DNA of 46,086 nucleotides from NCBI GenBank assembly GCA_026391715.1, contig JAPLDO010000240.1, forward strand, positions 1 through 46,086, read 5' to 3'. Source of the stretch: Bacteroidota bacterium. Its GTDB lineage: Bacteria > Bacteroidota > Bacteroidia > Bacteroidales > FEN-979. Both the position numbers and the translations under genes were made by a program. Under the pieces are notes generated by a model. The model did not search any database. It worked only from the letters and a program-made list of their open reading frames with translations, and was not told the origin of the DNA. Numbering within the stretch: position 1 is the stretch's first letter; each line of letters starts with the position of its first letter. Below are positions 18,016 through 26,848 of the stretch, in pieces.

Positions 18016-20073
18016 CTATTCAACCATTTTTTTCAGGTAATTGTAAATCTCGGTTTGTGATCTGACAGGCGGTCCGTCGGTTTTTTTATATTGATTAGGT
18101 TCGTCAGCGCCAATGATTCTCGCTTTCACATTGTCAGAAAGTTGGATATCAAGCATTTTCTTTAACTGCCATTGAATTTCGAGGTCGAGAATTGGCGTTG
18201 CCACCTCAATACGGTTGTCGAAATTACGAACCATCCAGTCGGCTGACGTAATATAATAGAGATTGTCGCCTCCATTGCAGTAAACCAGAATTCGCGCATG
18301 TTCGAGGAACCGGTCAACGATACTGATGGCTTCGATGTTGTCGCTGATACCGGGAATGCCGGGAATCAGTGTACAGATACCTCTGACGATAAGCTTGATT
18401 TTTACCCCTGCCTGACTTGCTTTATAAAGTTTTTTAACCATCGTTGCATCCACGAGGCTGTTTAGTTTCAAAATTACCCATGCCTCTTTTCCCAGCGCCG
18501 CGTTACGCATTTCATTATTCAGCATTTTGATATAGAAGTTGCGCATATTTACCGGAGCCACAATCAGCGCTTTGAATTTAAATGGGCGGTAACTCTCTTC
18601 GATTAGGTGAAAGGCGTTTACAACATCTGTGCAAATTGTCTGATTTGCCGTAAGCAAACTAACGTCGGAATATATACGGGCTGTGTCTTCATTGAAGTTT
18701 CCGGTGCCGATAAAAGCATAGAAAAAATTTGCCGCATTCTCTTTTCGCCGGATTAGAAGCAGTTTGCTGTGAACCTTAAATCCCGGAATGCTGTGAATAA
18801 CTTTTACGCCCTCCTCACGCAACCGTTCTGTCCATAAAATATTGGCTTCTTCATCAAAACGCGCCTGAAGTTCCATGAAAGCGGTAACATACTTTCCGTT
18901 TCTCGCTGCGTTAATCAGCGCATTGATTATACTTGAGTTTTTGGCGGCCCGGTAAATGGTCATTTTAATTGATCTGACCTTAGGATCAATAGACGCTTCG
19001 CGGAGCAAGTCAATTATGTACTGAAACGACTGGTAAGGGTATTGAAGGAGAATATCTTTTTCCCTGATGGATGTAAGAATGCTCCTGTTTGGGGGGAGGT
19101 CTTTATGGGTTAGAGGAATGAGCGGCGGATATTCAAGTTCTCTGTGGTCAAGATTTGGAAAGCTCATAAAATCTTTGAAGTTATGATATCTTCCTCCGCC
19201 TCTGATGGGGTCATCCTTAGTAATATCAAGTCTTTTAGAGATTATTTTCAGCAGATCGGCAGGGATGGATTTGTCGTAAACAAACCTCACCGGTATTCCG
19301 CGTTTTCGTTGTTTCAGGCTTTCTGACATAATTTCGAGAAAACTCTTAGAAACGTCGGTGTCAATATCAATCTCTGCATCACGGGTAATTTTTACGGTAT
19401 ATGCCGAAAATGAATCGTAACCAAAGATTGAAAAAATATCGGACAGGCAGTACCGCACCACATCATCCAGCAGAATGATAAACCTTTTTTCGCCTTCCTG
19501 CGGAAGAATGAGAAATCGCGAAATGGTTTTTGTCGGAATCTCAATAAGCGCATAATCGTCCTTGAGCGCCTTATCAATTCGTCCAACTGTAACGGCAAGG
19601 TATATGGATTTATCGCGCAATGAAGAGATATCCCGCAAACTGCTGATCATAATCGGGAAAAGGGCTACCCTGACTTTTTCGTTGAAATATTTTCTTACAA
19701 AAGCGCCCTGTGATTTGGTGAGGTGAGTTTCATCAATGATAAAAATATCCTGTTTCTTAAGGTCGGTGAGAATATTTTCATAAACCTCCATGAATTCGCG
19801 TTCCTGGCGCTGAACCAATTCACCAATCTCTTTAAGGGCTTTCCGAGGATTTACCGGCGTATCATACTGAATACGTTCAACTTTCAGCATTCTGTTCAGG
19901 GTTGCCACACGTACCCGGAAAAATTCATCGCGGTTGTTTGAAAAAATTCCGAGAAACTTTAACCGCTCCAGCAGTGGATTTCGAGGATCGGCGGCTTCCT
20001 GTAATACGCGACCGTTGAAATAGAGCCAGTTCAGGTCGCGGTTTAGAATAGGCGCTCTTCCGTTTGTTGTCAT
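18016..20073 (-). CDS. ppk1: Polyphosphate kinase 1
   Basis: A 685-residue Ppk1, at the usual length. The N-terminal start NRDLNWLYFNGRVLQEA, the R-rich head domain, and the phosphorylated His at residue 435 in GFKVHSKLLLI are visible, with a second HxR-type site in FLEHARILVY. It makes polyphosphate reversibly from ATP. The gene starts one base after the sixA stop codon, so the two are probably translationally coupled. Confidence 0.95.
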   Translation of the reverse strand: MTTNGRAPILNRDLNWLYFNGRVLQEAADPRNPLLERLKFLGIFSNNRDEFFRVRVATLNRMLKVERIQYDTPVNPRKALKEIGELVQRQEREFMEVYENILTDLKKQDIFIIDETHLTKSQGAFVRKYFNEKVRVALFPIMISSLRDISSLRDKSIYLAVTVGRIDKALKDDYALIEIPTKTISRFLILPQEGEKRFIILLDDVVRYCLSDIFSIFGYDSFSAYTVKITRDAEIDIDTDVSKSFLEIMSESLKQRKRGIPVRFVYDKSIPADLLKIISKRLDITKDDPIRGGGRYHNFKDFMSFPNLDHRELEYPPLIPLTHKDLPPNRSILTSIREKDILLQYPYQSFQYIIDLLREASIDPKVRSIKMTIYRAAKNSSIINALINAARNGKYVTAFMELQARFDEEANILWTERLREEGVKVIHSIPGFKVHSKLLLIRRKENAANFFYAFIGTGNFNEDTARIYSDVSLLTANQTICTDVVNAFHLIEESYRPFKFKALIVAPVNMRNFYIKMLNNEMRNAALGKEAWVILKLNSLVDATMVKKLYKASQAGVKIKLIVRGICTLIPGIPGISDNIEAISIVDRFLEHARILVYCNGGDNLYYITSADWMVRNFDNRIEVATPILDLEIQWQLKKMLDIQLSDNVKARIIGADEPNQYKKTDGPPVRSQTEIYNYLKKMVE

Positions 20074-20074
20074 C

Positions 20075-20569
20075 TTATTTCAGCATTTTGGGGAAAACAA
20101 CAAATTCCTGTTTTGCTTCCACCGATGGAATATGCTCCCATTTTTCCGTGTCGAAGGAAAGACAAACAACACATGAGGTTGGCATATTGTCAATTCCCGG
20201 ATGCAAAAACAAGTTTGCCAGGTTAGTAATTGTCGGGTTGTGTCCGAAGATCATCAACGAATTCAGATTATTTGCAGCGCCATAAACAATATCGAGAATA
20301 CGGTCATAATAACCATCGTAAATTTTCCGGTCTGTTTTGATTTTGGATATCGGATAATCTAATCCGGCAGCAATAATTTGGGCGGTTTCATAAGCTCTGA
20401 CTGCCGGACTTGAGATAATTAAATCAATTTTAGTCTCACGCTTTTGAAGGAAATCCAGTACCAACATAGTTTTTTTCACTCCTTTGGGAATAAGCGGTCT
20501 GTCTGCATCCGACACGCCCGGCATCTCCCAGGAGGCTTTAGCGTGACGGATTAAGTATAATGTTTTCAT
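20075..20569 (-). CDS. sixA: Phosphohistidine phosphatase, SixA family
   Basis: The start is set at ATG 20567-20569, giving 164 residues that begin MKTLYLIRHAKASW with the histidine-phosphatase RHG-like RHA motif at 8-10. Extending upstream would translate a G/C-rich intergenic repeat (…PCPLPKTGRG…) and is rejected. The second catalytic His is in FGHNPTI. SixA-type enzymes remove phosphate from phosphohistidine proteins. The pairing with ppk1, itself a histidine-phosphorylated enzyme, is suggestive, but no substrate link is shown. Confidence 0.9.
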   Translation of the reverse strand: MKTLYLIRHAKASWEMPGVSDADRPLIPKGVKKTMLVLDFLQKRETKIDLIISSPAVRAYETAQIIAAGLDYPISKIKTDRKIYDGYYDRILDIVYGAANNLNSLMIFGHNPTITNLANLFLHPGIDNMPTSCVVCLSFDTEKWEHIPSVEAKQEFVVFPKMLK

Positions 20570-20587
20570 AATGTTTAGTTTTAAACT

Positions 20588-20726
20588 CCCCCTCCCTGTT
20601 TTGGGGAGGGGGCAGGGGGTGGGGTCTGTGATGTGGCCGGGGGGTGGGGTCTTTGAGCCGGGGTCAGGGGTCCTGGGACTTTGGGGTGTAGTCTGTAATG
20701 GGTTGTGAAAGGCGACCGGGGTCAGG
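20588..20726. repeat. G-rich intergenic repeat with hairpin
   Basis: A hairpin with 9-bp arms (CCCCCTCCC at 20588-20596 and its complement at 20604-20612) is followed by several GGGGTC-type units up to the glyA stop codon. Similar C/G hairpins occur within the MITE-like element at 8321-8342 and 8405-8430, and a decayed one lies near 31820. It might act as an attenuator between glyA and sixA. There is no gene in it. Confidence 0.6.
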
Positions 20727-22007
20727 TCAATAAGCAAACAACGGAAATTCGGCCATCATTGCATTAACCTTTGCGCGTACCAAAAGGATTTTTGCTTCGT
20801 TTTCAATATCGCTGATTACTTCGTCCATGAGGTCAACTATTTTCGGCATCTCTTTTTCGCTGAGTCCTCTTGTGGTCAAAGCCGGGGTGCCCACGCGCAA
20901 ACCGGATGTTTGGAAAGGAGAGCGGCTGTCGAACGGCACCATGTTTTTATTAACGGTGATGTCGGCTTTTACCAAAATGTTTTCAACCTGTTTTCCGGTA
21001 ATGTTGGGAAATTTAGAACGTAAATCAATTAGCATAAGGTGGTTGTCAGTTCCTCCTGAAATTACGTGATAACCCTTATCCATAAAGGCTTTTGCCATGG
21101 CGGCGGCATTTTTCTGCACCTGGAGAACATAGTCCATATATTCGTCGGAAAGCGCTTCAAAAAATGAAACTGCTTTAGCCGCTATTACATGTTCCAGCGG
21201 ACCTCCCTGTATTCCGGGAAATACGGCAGAATCGAGTAACTGCGACATCATCTTGATTTCACCTTTGGGAGTTTTCAAACCCCATGGATTTTCAAAATCC
21301 TTACCAATCAGGATCATTCCGCAGCGCGGACCGCGCAGGGTTTTGTGAGTGGTTGTGGTGACGATGTGGCAGTGTGGCATTGGGTCGTTCAAAAGTCCTC
21401 GGGCAATCAAACCGGCCGGGTGAGCAATATCAGCCATCAGGATTGCGCCAATCTGGTCGGCGATACTACGCATACGTTTGTAATCCCAGTCGCGCGAGTA
21501 AGCTGAAGCGCCTGCAATAATCAGTTTGGGTTTGAGCGCCAACGCCTTCTCCTCCATTTTATCATAATTGATCATTCCGGTTTCCTGTTCAACCTGGTAA
21601 GCGATGGCGTTATATAGTATTCCGGATGAGTTGACCAGCGACCCGTGCGAAAGATGCCCGCCATGAGCGAGATCAAGCCCCATGAAGGTGTCGCCCGGTT
21701 TAAGGCAGGTCATCAGCACAGCCATGTTTGCCTGTGCGCCTGAATGTGGCTGAACATTTGCCCATTCGGCATTGAACAGTTCTTTAGCCCGGTCAATGGC
21801 GAGCTGTTCCGAAATGTCAACATTCTGACATCCTCCATAATATCTCTTTCCCGGATATCCTTCAGCGTATTTGTTTGTCAGGCAGGAACCCATGGCTTTC
21901 AATACCTGGTCGCTGACAAAATTTTCCGAAGCAATCAGTTCGAGTCCCGATGTTTGCCGATGCAATTCATCCTTAATGATATTGAAAATAGCGCTATCTT
22001 TTTTCAT
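20727..22007 (-). CDS. glyA: Serine hydroxymethyltransferase
   Basis: A 426-residue PLP enzyme converting serine and tetrahydrofolate to glycine and methylene-tetrahydrofolate. The N-terminal ELIASENF motif, [13 protein letters not shown] and the PLP lysine K222 in [12 protein letters not shown] are all present. It is the first gene of the minus-strand set glyA-sixA-ppk1-ftsB, although the 157-base G-rich repeat after it may uncouple it from the rest. Confidence 0.97.
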   Translation of the reverse strand: MKKDSAIFNIIKDELHRQTSGLELIASENFVSDQVLKAMGSCLTNKYAEGYPGKRYYGGCQNVDISEQLAIDRAKELFNAEWANVQPHSGAQANMAVLMTCLKPGDTFMGLDLAHGGHLSHGSLVNSSGILYNAIAYQVEQETGMINYDKMEEKALALKPKLIIAGASAYSRDWDYKRMRSIADQIGAILMADIAHPAGLIARGLLNDPMPHCHIVTTTTHKTLRGPRCGMILIGKDFENPWGLKTPKGEIKMMSQLLDSAVFPGIQGGPLEHVIAAKAVSFFEALSDEYMDYVLQVQKNAAAMAKAFMDKGYHVISGGTDNHLMLIDLRSKFPNITGKQVENILVKADITVNKNMVPFDSRSPFQTSGLRVGTPALTTRGLSEKEMPKIVDLMDEVISDIENEAKILLVRAKVNAMMAEFPLFAY

Positions 22008-22066
22008 AACAGATTAAAATTTTGGTGTTTATATCACGTTTGATAGTATAAGTTCTTTAGAAGGAA

Positions 22067-22074
22067 CAAAAGTA
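22067..22074 (-). promoter_or_regulatory. Candidate Bacteroidota -7 box for glyA
   Basis: On the minus strand this reads TACTTTTG, fitting TAnnTTTG, about 60 bases before the glyA start codon. No -33 box was found at the expected spacing. Confidence 0.35.
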
Positions 22075-22093
22075 AAGTTATTTCAGATAATAT

Positions 22094-23308
22094 ATGGATA
22101 TTTGCTATTTAAAAGTACGTTGTTTGAAGTTACCTGGCGTGAAATATTTGATTTCTCTGTTTTTTATCATTTCCATTTTTCCCGGATATGCCCAATTAAC
22201 CGGCGGGAAAAATGACACAATTAATCCCGGTGTCCCTGTTACCCTTTCTGCAACTTATGGTCTGATCGGAATCGGCATTTCCTCCAAACAGAATAATGAG
22301 GATTGGGTGCAGGGTCCGTTTCCGATTGGATTTGGATTTTCGTTTTTCGGCGATCCCTATTCTGAGTTTTGGGTGGGCGCAAACGGTTGGATAAGTTTCA
22401 GTCCTAATCCCAATTCCAATGGAATCCGGGAGGCATTTTTTATACCGAGCGCCGCGCCTAATAACCCCAAAAAATGTATTTGCGGGCCTTTTCAGGATCT
22501 GTATCCAACAATGGATGGAAGTCCGTTCATCTTTTACCAGACCATCGGAACCGCGCCAAACCGTAAATTGGTGGTGATGTGGTGTGAATGTCCGATGTAT
22601 ATCTGCACAGATCTAACGGTAACATTTCAGATCGTGCTGAATGAAGCAGATTCCACTATTGAGAACCATATTTTCAGGAAACCTGCCTGCCCTGATAATT
22701 ATAGCAACAAGGCGACGCTCGGATTACAGGACGGAACAGGTTACGTTGGTTTTGCGGTTCCCGGTTATAATGCTACCTCATGGAGTTCCGATACAATGGC
22801 ATGGAAATATGTACCAACATCGGTTGACAGCTTTCAGATTGTAAGGATTCCATACAAATTCCAACCCATAACGCCTGGCGATAAGATCAGTTTCCGGTGG
22901 TACGCTGGCGCCGAATATCTTTCAGATCAGCAGAGTATTACTGTGGCGCCTGAGGAAACCACAATCTATACCGTTTATTGTACCCTTTGCAGCGGTATGG
23001 AATTCAAAGCCGAAGTCATTGTATTTGTTGTCCCATACATCCCAAATTCTTTTACGCCCAATGGCGATGGCGTCAATGATAATTTTAAAATTATCGGGCT
23101 GCCTTTTGAAAACATTACACTGTTTAATCTTCAGATTTTCAACCGCTGGGGGCAGTCTGTTTTCTACACAAATGATATTCGCGATTCATGGGATGGTAAA
23201 CAGAACGGAGAATATTGCCCGGAAGGCTACTATGTTTGGGTTATCTATTATGAGGACAACAAGAAAACAAAGACGAGTAATAAGGGGACGCTTATGTTGC
23301 TTCGGTGA
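22094..23308 (+). CDS. T9SS type B sorting-domain protein (gliding-motility-associated C-terminus)
   Basis: 404 residues. The C-terminal ~90 residues (PNSFTPNGDGVNDNFKI, then IFNRWGQSVF and GYYVWVI) match the type B sorting domain of the type IX secretion system, so the protein should be exported across the outer membrane and attached or released there. The middle part has a Ser/Asn/Pro-rich beta-type domain and an Ig/PKD-like segment before the sorting domain. ATG 22094 gives 15 extra residues; an in-frame GTG at 22139 gives a cleaner signal peptide (KYLISLFFIISIFPGYAQ). No catalytic motif was seen. Confidence 0.88.
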   Translation: MDICYLKVRCLKLPGVKYLISLFFIISIFPGYAQLTGGKNDTINPGVPVTLSATYGLIGIGISSKQNNEDWVQGPFPIGFGFSFFGDPYSEFWVGANGWISFSPNPNSNGIREAFFIPSAAPNNPKKCICGPFQDLYPTMDGSPFIFYQTIGTAPNRKLVVMWCECPMYICTDLTVTFQIVLNEADSTIENHIFRKPACPDNYSNKATLGLQDGTGYVGFAVPGYNATSWSSDTMAWKYVPTSVDSFQIVRIPYKFQPITPGDKISFRWYAGAEYLSDQQSITVAPEETTIYTVYCTLCSGMEFKAEVIVFVVPYIPNSFTPNGDGVNDNFKIIGLPFENITLFNLQIFNRWGQSVFYTNDIRDSWDGKQNGEYCPEGYYVWVIYYEDNKKTKTSNKGTLMLLR

Positions 23309-23401
23309 TGGAATGAATAATCGGGTAATCGAAAATGACGCCTTTTACTCTAATAATATTATCTTTACTACTCAATTACTAACTCCTTTCATACTGCTAT
23401 T

Positions 23402-24793
23402 ATGAAGATAACTTTTTACGGCGCTGCGGGCGGCGTTACCGGCGCCTCTTACTTCTGCGAATCCGAAACCGCCAGGATTCTGATTGATTGCGGGATGTTC
23501 CAGGGCAACAAGCAATCAGAAACGATGAACAAAAAACCGCCGCCTGTTGACTATAGAAACCTCGATGCCATTGTGCTCACCCACGCACATCTCGACCATT
23601 GCGGAAGATTGCCTCTTGCTGTTAAGGCAGGTTATTCGGGACCGGTTTTTGCCACGCCAGCCACCATGGACCTCGTTGCTCTTGTTTTACGCGATTCGCT
23701 TAAAGTTCAGAATTCTGACCTGGAGAAAATGAACCGGATGCTTGTCAGGCTGGGAAAACCTAAGTTTGAACCGCTTTATGATGAACAGGAAGTGGAACAG
23801 GCTATCAGCTTGTTGAAACCAATGGCTTATCATCAACCGTTGATTGTCGCTCCCGGCATGGAGATTATTGTCAGAGAAGCCGGTCACATCCTTGGATCAG
23901 GAACATTAAAACTCACTGTTTTTGAAGAAAAGAAAAAGAAATCGGTGATTTTTTCCGGTGATGTGGGCGCCAAAGGAATGCCCATCGTGCGCGATCCCGA
24001 ACCCTTCCATGAAGCCGACATGGTTATCATGGAATCAACTTATGGCGACCGCGATCACAAACCGTTGCAGGATACCATCAATGAGGCAATTGACATTATC
24101 CGGGAGGCGTTGCATAAAAATGGAAAGATACTTGTGCCTTCCTTTGCCATTGGGCGTACGCAGGATGTTCTTTATTACATAGAGCAGGCTTTCAGACAAG
24201 GCGGGCTTCCGAGGTTTCCGATTTATATTGACAGCCCAATGGCAATTGAAGCTTCGAGAATATATATGGATCATCCTGAGTTGTTTGATGAGGAGATGCT
24301 GGAGTTTATCAGAAGCGGGGAAATGGAACGCGATAAAGGATATATCCGCCCCACCCAAAGCGCTGAAGAATCAAAAGGATTGAATTACATTAAAGGTACA
24401 TGCATGATCATTGCAGGCTCGGGTATGTGTAACGCCGGTCGAATTCAACATCACCTGCGGCACAACCTGTGGAAACCCGAAACTTCAGTCTTGATTGTAG
24501 GTTACCAGGCTGCCGGAACGCTGGGACGTAAACTTGTAAATGGTGAAAAAACTGTAAAGATTTACGGCGAAAGGATTGCCGTAAGGGCTGCCATTCATAA
24601 ACTCGGCGGATTCAGCGCTCATGCAGGTCAGTCCGAACTGCTCAAATGGTTTAATGCGCTTGCTCCGATTCGTCCACGTATTGTCCTTACGCATGGTGAA
24701 GATATAGCTCGTGAAACACTGTCGGGTATTCTTACGCACCGCTACGGAATTCAGCCGGCTCTTCCCGAATATGGAGAAACTATATCAATTTAG
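23402..24793 (+). CDS. MBL-fold / beta-CASP ribonuclease-type metallohydrolase
   Basis: A 463-residue protein of the YSH1/CPSF-like family. The metallo-beta-lactamase signature HAHLDH is at 61-66, further metal ligands lie in the EAGHILGSG and FSGDVG segments, and the beta-CASP domain carries SGMCNAGRIQHHL and a final GGFSAHAGQ (RNA-specificity motif). The family cleaves RNA, usually as an endo- or exonuclease. The stop lies just before the damaged 5' end of pyruvate kinase. The C-terminus looks complete (GIQPALPEYGE). Confidence 0.9.
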   Translation: MKITFYGAAGGVTGASYFCESETARILIDCGMFQGNKQSETMNKKPPPVDYRNLDAIVLTHAHLDHCGRLPLAVKAGYSGPVFATPATMDLVALVLRDSLKVQNSDLEKMNRMLVRLGKPKFEPLYDEQEVEQAISLLKPMAYHQPLIVAPGMEIIVREAGHILGSGTLKLTVFEEKKKKSVIFSGDVGAKGMPIVRDPEPFHEADMVIMESTYGDRDHKPLQDTINEAIDIIREALHKNGKILVPSFAIGRTQDVLYYIEQAFRQGGLPRFPIYIDSPMAIEASRIYMDHPELFDEEMLEFIRSGEMERDKGYIRPTQSAEESKGLNYIKGTCMIIAGSGMCNAGRIQHHLRHNLWKPETSVLIVGYQAAGTLGRKLVNGEKTVKIYGERIAVRAAIHKLGGFSAHAGQSELLKWFNALAPIRPRIVLTHGEDIARETLSGILTHRYGIQPALPEYGETISI

Positions 24794-24805
24794 ACGCTTG
24801 AATTG

Positions 24806-24825
24806 CCCCGACCTTCAGGTCGGGG
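24806..24825. repeat. Palindromic hairpin between the nuclease and pyruvate kinase
   Basis: A hairpin with 9-bp arms (CCCCGACCT and its complement) and a 2-base loop lies exactly in the short gap where the lost 5' end of pyruvate kinase would be expected. It has no T-run, so it is not a clear terminator. It could mark the point of a recombination or deletion. Confidence 0.6.
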
Positions 24826-24915
24826 ATATGGAAACTCCTGAATTTCTCTCATGGAAATTATGAGGATCATGCCGCCGTAATCCAATCACTACGTAAAATT
24901 TCGGATGAACTTTCT

Positions 24916-26151
24916 ATGCCGGTAACAATTCTTCAGGATCTTCAGGGTCCCAAGATCAGGGTAGGTAAACTTCCGGGAGGTAAAATTGATATTGTGCAGG
25001 ATCAGATTGTCACCCTGCTTCCGGAATCAGAGTTTACTGGCGCTCCGGCAACTATTCCCATTGACTACTCTTATGTTTCGGAGGAGGCAAAGCCAGGTAT
25101 GCAGGTACTGCTTGCCGATGGACTATTTGAGCTGGAGGTAACAGAAATAAGCGGAAAAGATGTGAAGTGCCGCGTGATTGAGGGCGGTTGTTTGACCGAC
25201 CGCAAAGGCGTCAATTTTCCAAACCTGAATCTTCGGCTTCCATCATTGACTGAGAAGGATATTCAAGACCTGGAATTTGGTCTTTCACAGAATGTGGACT
25301 GGATTTCGCTGAGTTTTGTCAGATCGGCTGAGGATGTTGTTTTGCTGAGAAAACTCATCAACGACCAGGGATTTCAAAAGCCCATCATTGCCAAAATAGA
25401 GAAACCACAGGCAATTGAGAGCCTGGAGGAGATCGTTGCCGCAGTGAACGGCATTATGGTTGCGCGGGGCGACCTCGGCGTTGAAATGAGTCCTGAAAAG
25501 GTTCCAATGCTACAAAAGAAGATTATTGAACTTTGCAACCGATCCGGAAAAACTGTGATAACAGCCACACAGATGCTCGAAAGCATGATCCATGAACCTC
25601 GCCCCACCAGAGCTGAAGCCAGCGATGTTGCCAATGCCATTATTGATGGCTCCGACGCCATTATGCTTTCCGGTGAAACGGCAATGGGCAGTTTTCCAGT
25701 TAAAGCTGTTGAAATGATGGCGCGGATTGCTCTTGATGTGGAGGCAAAGATTGATTTCAAAACCTATCCTCATATTGACCATTCCCCATTGACGGCGCTG
25801 GGCGCCGCCGCTAATCAGATATCCAAAGTTATAAATCCGGCATGCATAGTGGTACTAACCGCCAGCGGGCGGAGCGCGCAGTTTGTCGCCGCCGAAAGAC
25901 CTACGGCGCCAATTTATGCATTCACTACACATACTGCCGTTTATCATGCTTTAAATCTGTTATGGGGTATCAAACCGATTCTTATCCATGAACATCCCAA
26001 TAACTTTGAGGAGATGTTGTTGATGACTGAAAACAACCTGCTTTCGCGAAAGCTGATTTGTCCAGGAGATACTATCGTTTTTCTTGGAGGTATCCCGGCT
26101 CATAAACCCGGTGGTACCAATTTTCTTAAAATTCATACAATCGGTTTATAG
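24916..26151 (+). CDS. pyk: Pyruvate kinase, N-terminally truncated
   Basis: From ATG 24916 the sequence reads as pyruvate kinase: ILQDLQGPKIRVG, the catalytic-Lys region IIAKIEKPQAIE, MVARGDLGVE, ITATQMLESM and the C-terminal allosteric domain. The frame stays open upstream of this ATG to 24802 and still encodes NFSHGNYEDHAAV, the conserved piece after the first strand. Before it comes only IAPTFRSGIWKLL and then a TGA at 24799-24801. The ~33 residues with the family's opening TKIVATIGP-type strand and the Arg before NFSHG are absent and cannot fit in the 48 bases after the nuclease gene. No ATG, GTG or TTG is in frame before 24916. The protein would lack its first strand and part of the active site, so activity is doubtful; misassembly is an alternative. 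Confidence 0.85.
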   Translation: MPVTILQDLQGPKIRVGKLPGGKIDIVQDQIVTLLPESEFTGAPATIPIDYSYVSEEAKPGMQVLLADGLFELEVTEISGKDVKCRVIEGGCLTDRKGVNFPNLNLRLPSLTEKDIQDLEFGLSQNVDWISLSFVRSAEDVVLLRKLINDQGFQKPIIAKIEKPQAIESLEEIVAAVNGIMVARGDLGVEMSPEKVPMLQKKIIELCNRSGKTVITATQMLESMIHEPRPTRAEASDVANAIIDGSDAIMLSGETAMGSFPVKAVEMMARIALDVEAKIDFKTYPHIDHSPLTALGAAANQISKVINPACIVVLTASGRSAQFVAAERPTAPIYAFTTHTAVYHALNLLWGIKPILIHEHPNNFEEMLLMTENNLLSRKLICPGDTIVFLGGIPAHKPGGTNFLKIHTIGL

Positions 26152-26200
26152 TTATTCGGGTAAAATTTACTTTCTTTGTAACAATTCAAAAAAAATCCTT

Positions 26201-26827
26201 ATGAAAAGAAACTCTTTATTTTTTATGGCAATGTTTTTCATCCCAATGGTTTTACTAGCGCAAACCGTTGAGGTTACCCCATTTGGCGGGTATGTTTTTC
26301 CAGGCACAATGAATGCCAATGGCGGTGAAATCCGTTTCAACGGAAATGCCCAGTATGGCGGGATGATCAGTATAGCCGTCAGTCGCGTAATGGACGTGGA
26401 TCTGATATACAACCGTATTGACACCAAAGCCGACGTCAATTCATACAATATCATAGGAGGCAATATCTGGCAGGTTCCGCTGAGTATCAATTATATGCAT
26501 GTTGGATTTACAAAAAATTTCAGGGTAAATCAGATGGTTTCACCTTTCGTTGGATTTAATCTTGGCGCCAGCCTGTTTTATCCAAAGGAGAATTACCAGG
26601 AAGAGTGGTTTTTCTCGATGGGGATGAATGGCGGAGCCAAGTTCTATTTCAGTAAAAGAGTTGGTTTTCGTCTTCAAGCCCAGGCTTTCATGCCAATCCA
26701 GGGGTCAGGTTTTTCATTTTTCGCAGGTTCAGGAGGTTCAGGCGGCGGCGTTTCAGTTTACTCAACCCTGTTTCAGTTTGGTTTTACCGGCGGATTGATT
26801 TTCCGGCTGGGCAATGTTAATCAATAA
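26201..26827 (+). CDS. Outer-membrane beta-barrel protein
   Basis: The start is taken at ATG 26201, which opens a clear signal peptide (KRNSLFFMAMFFIPMVLLAQ). The upstream extension to 26084 is inside the pyruvate kinase gene. The mature part has about eight alternating beta-strand segments with glycine turns (FVGFNLGASLFYP, FTGGLIFRLG at the end), typical of a small OmpA/OMP_b-brl-like barrel. The function is unknown. It is the first of three same-strand envelope genes (26201-30040). Confidence 0.8.
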   Translation: MKRNSLFFMAMFFIPMVLLAQTVEVTPFGGYVFPGTMNANGGEIRFNGNAQYGGMISIAVSRVMDVDLIYNRIDTKADVNSYNIIGGNIWQVPLSINYMHVGFTKNFRVNQMVSPFVGFNLGASLFYPKENYQEEWFFSMGMNGGAKFYFSKRVGFRLQAQAFMPIQGSGFSFFAGSGGSGGGVSVYSTLFQFGFTGGLIFRLGNVNQ

Positions 26828-26848
26828 TAATTTCAATAGTTCCGTATC

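Noticed and set aside
20570-20737. N-terminal extension of the sixA frame
   Set aside because: The added residues are a translation of the G-rich intergenic repeat; the family start MKTLYLIRHAK fits ATG at 20569.
26084-26200. Upstream start for the barrel protein
   Set aside because: This segment lies within the pyruvate kinase gene in another frame; ATG 26201 gives a clean signal peptide.
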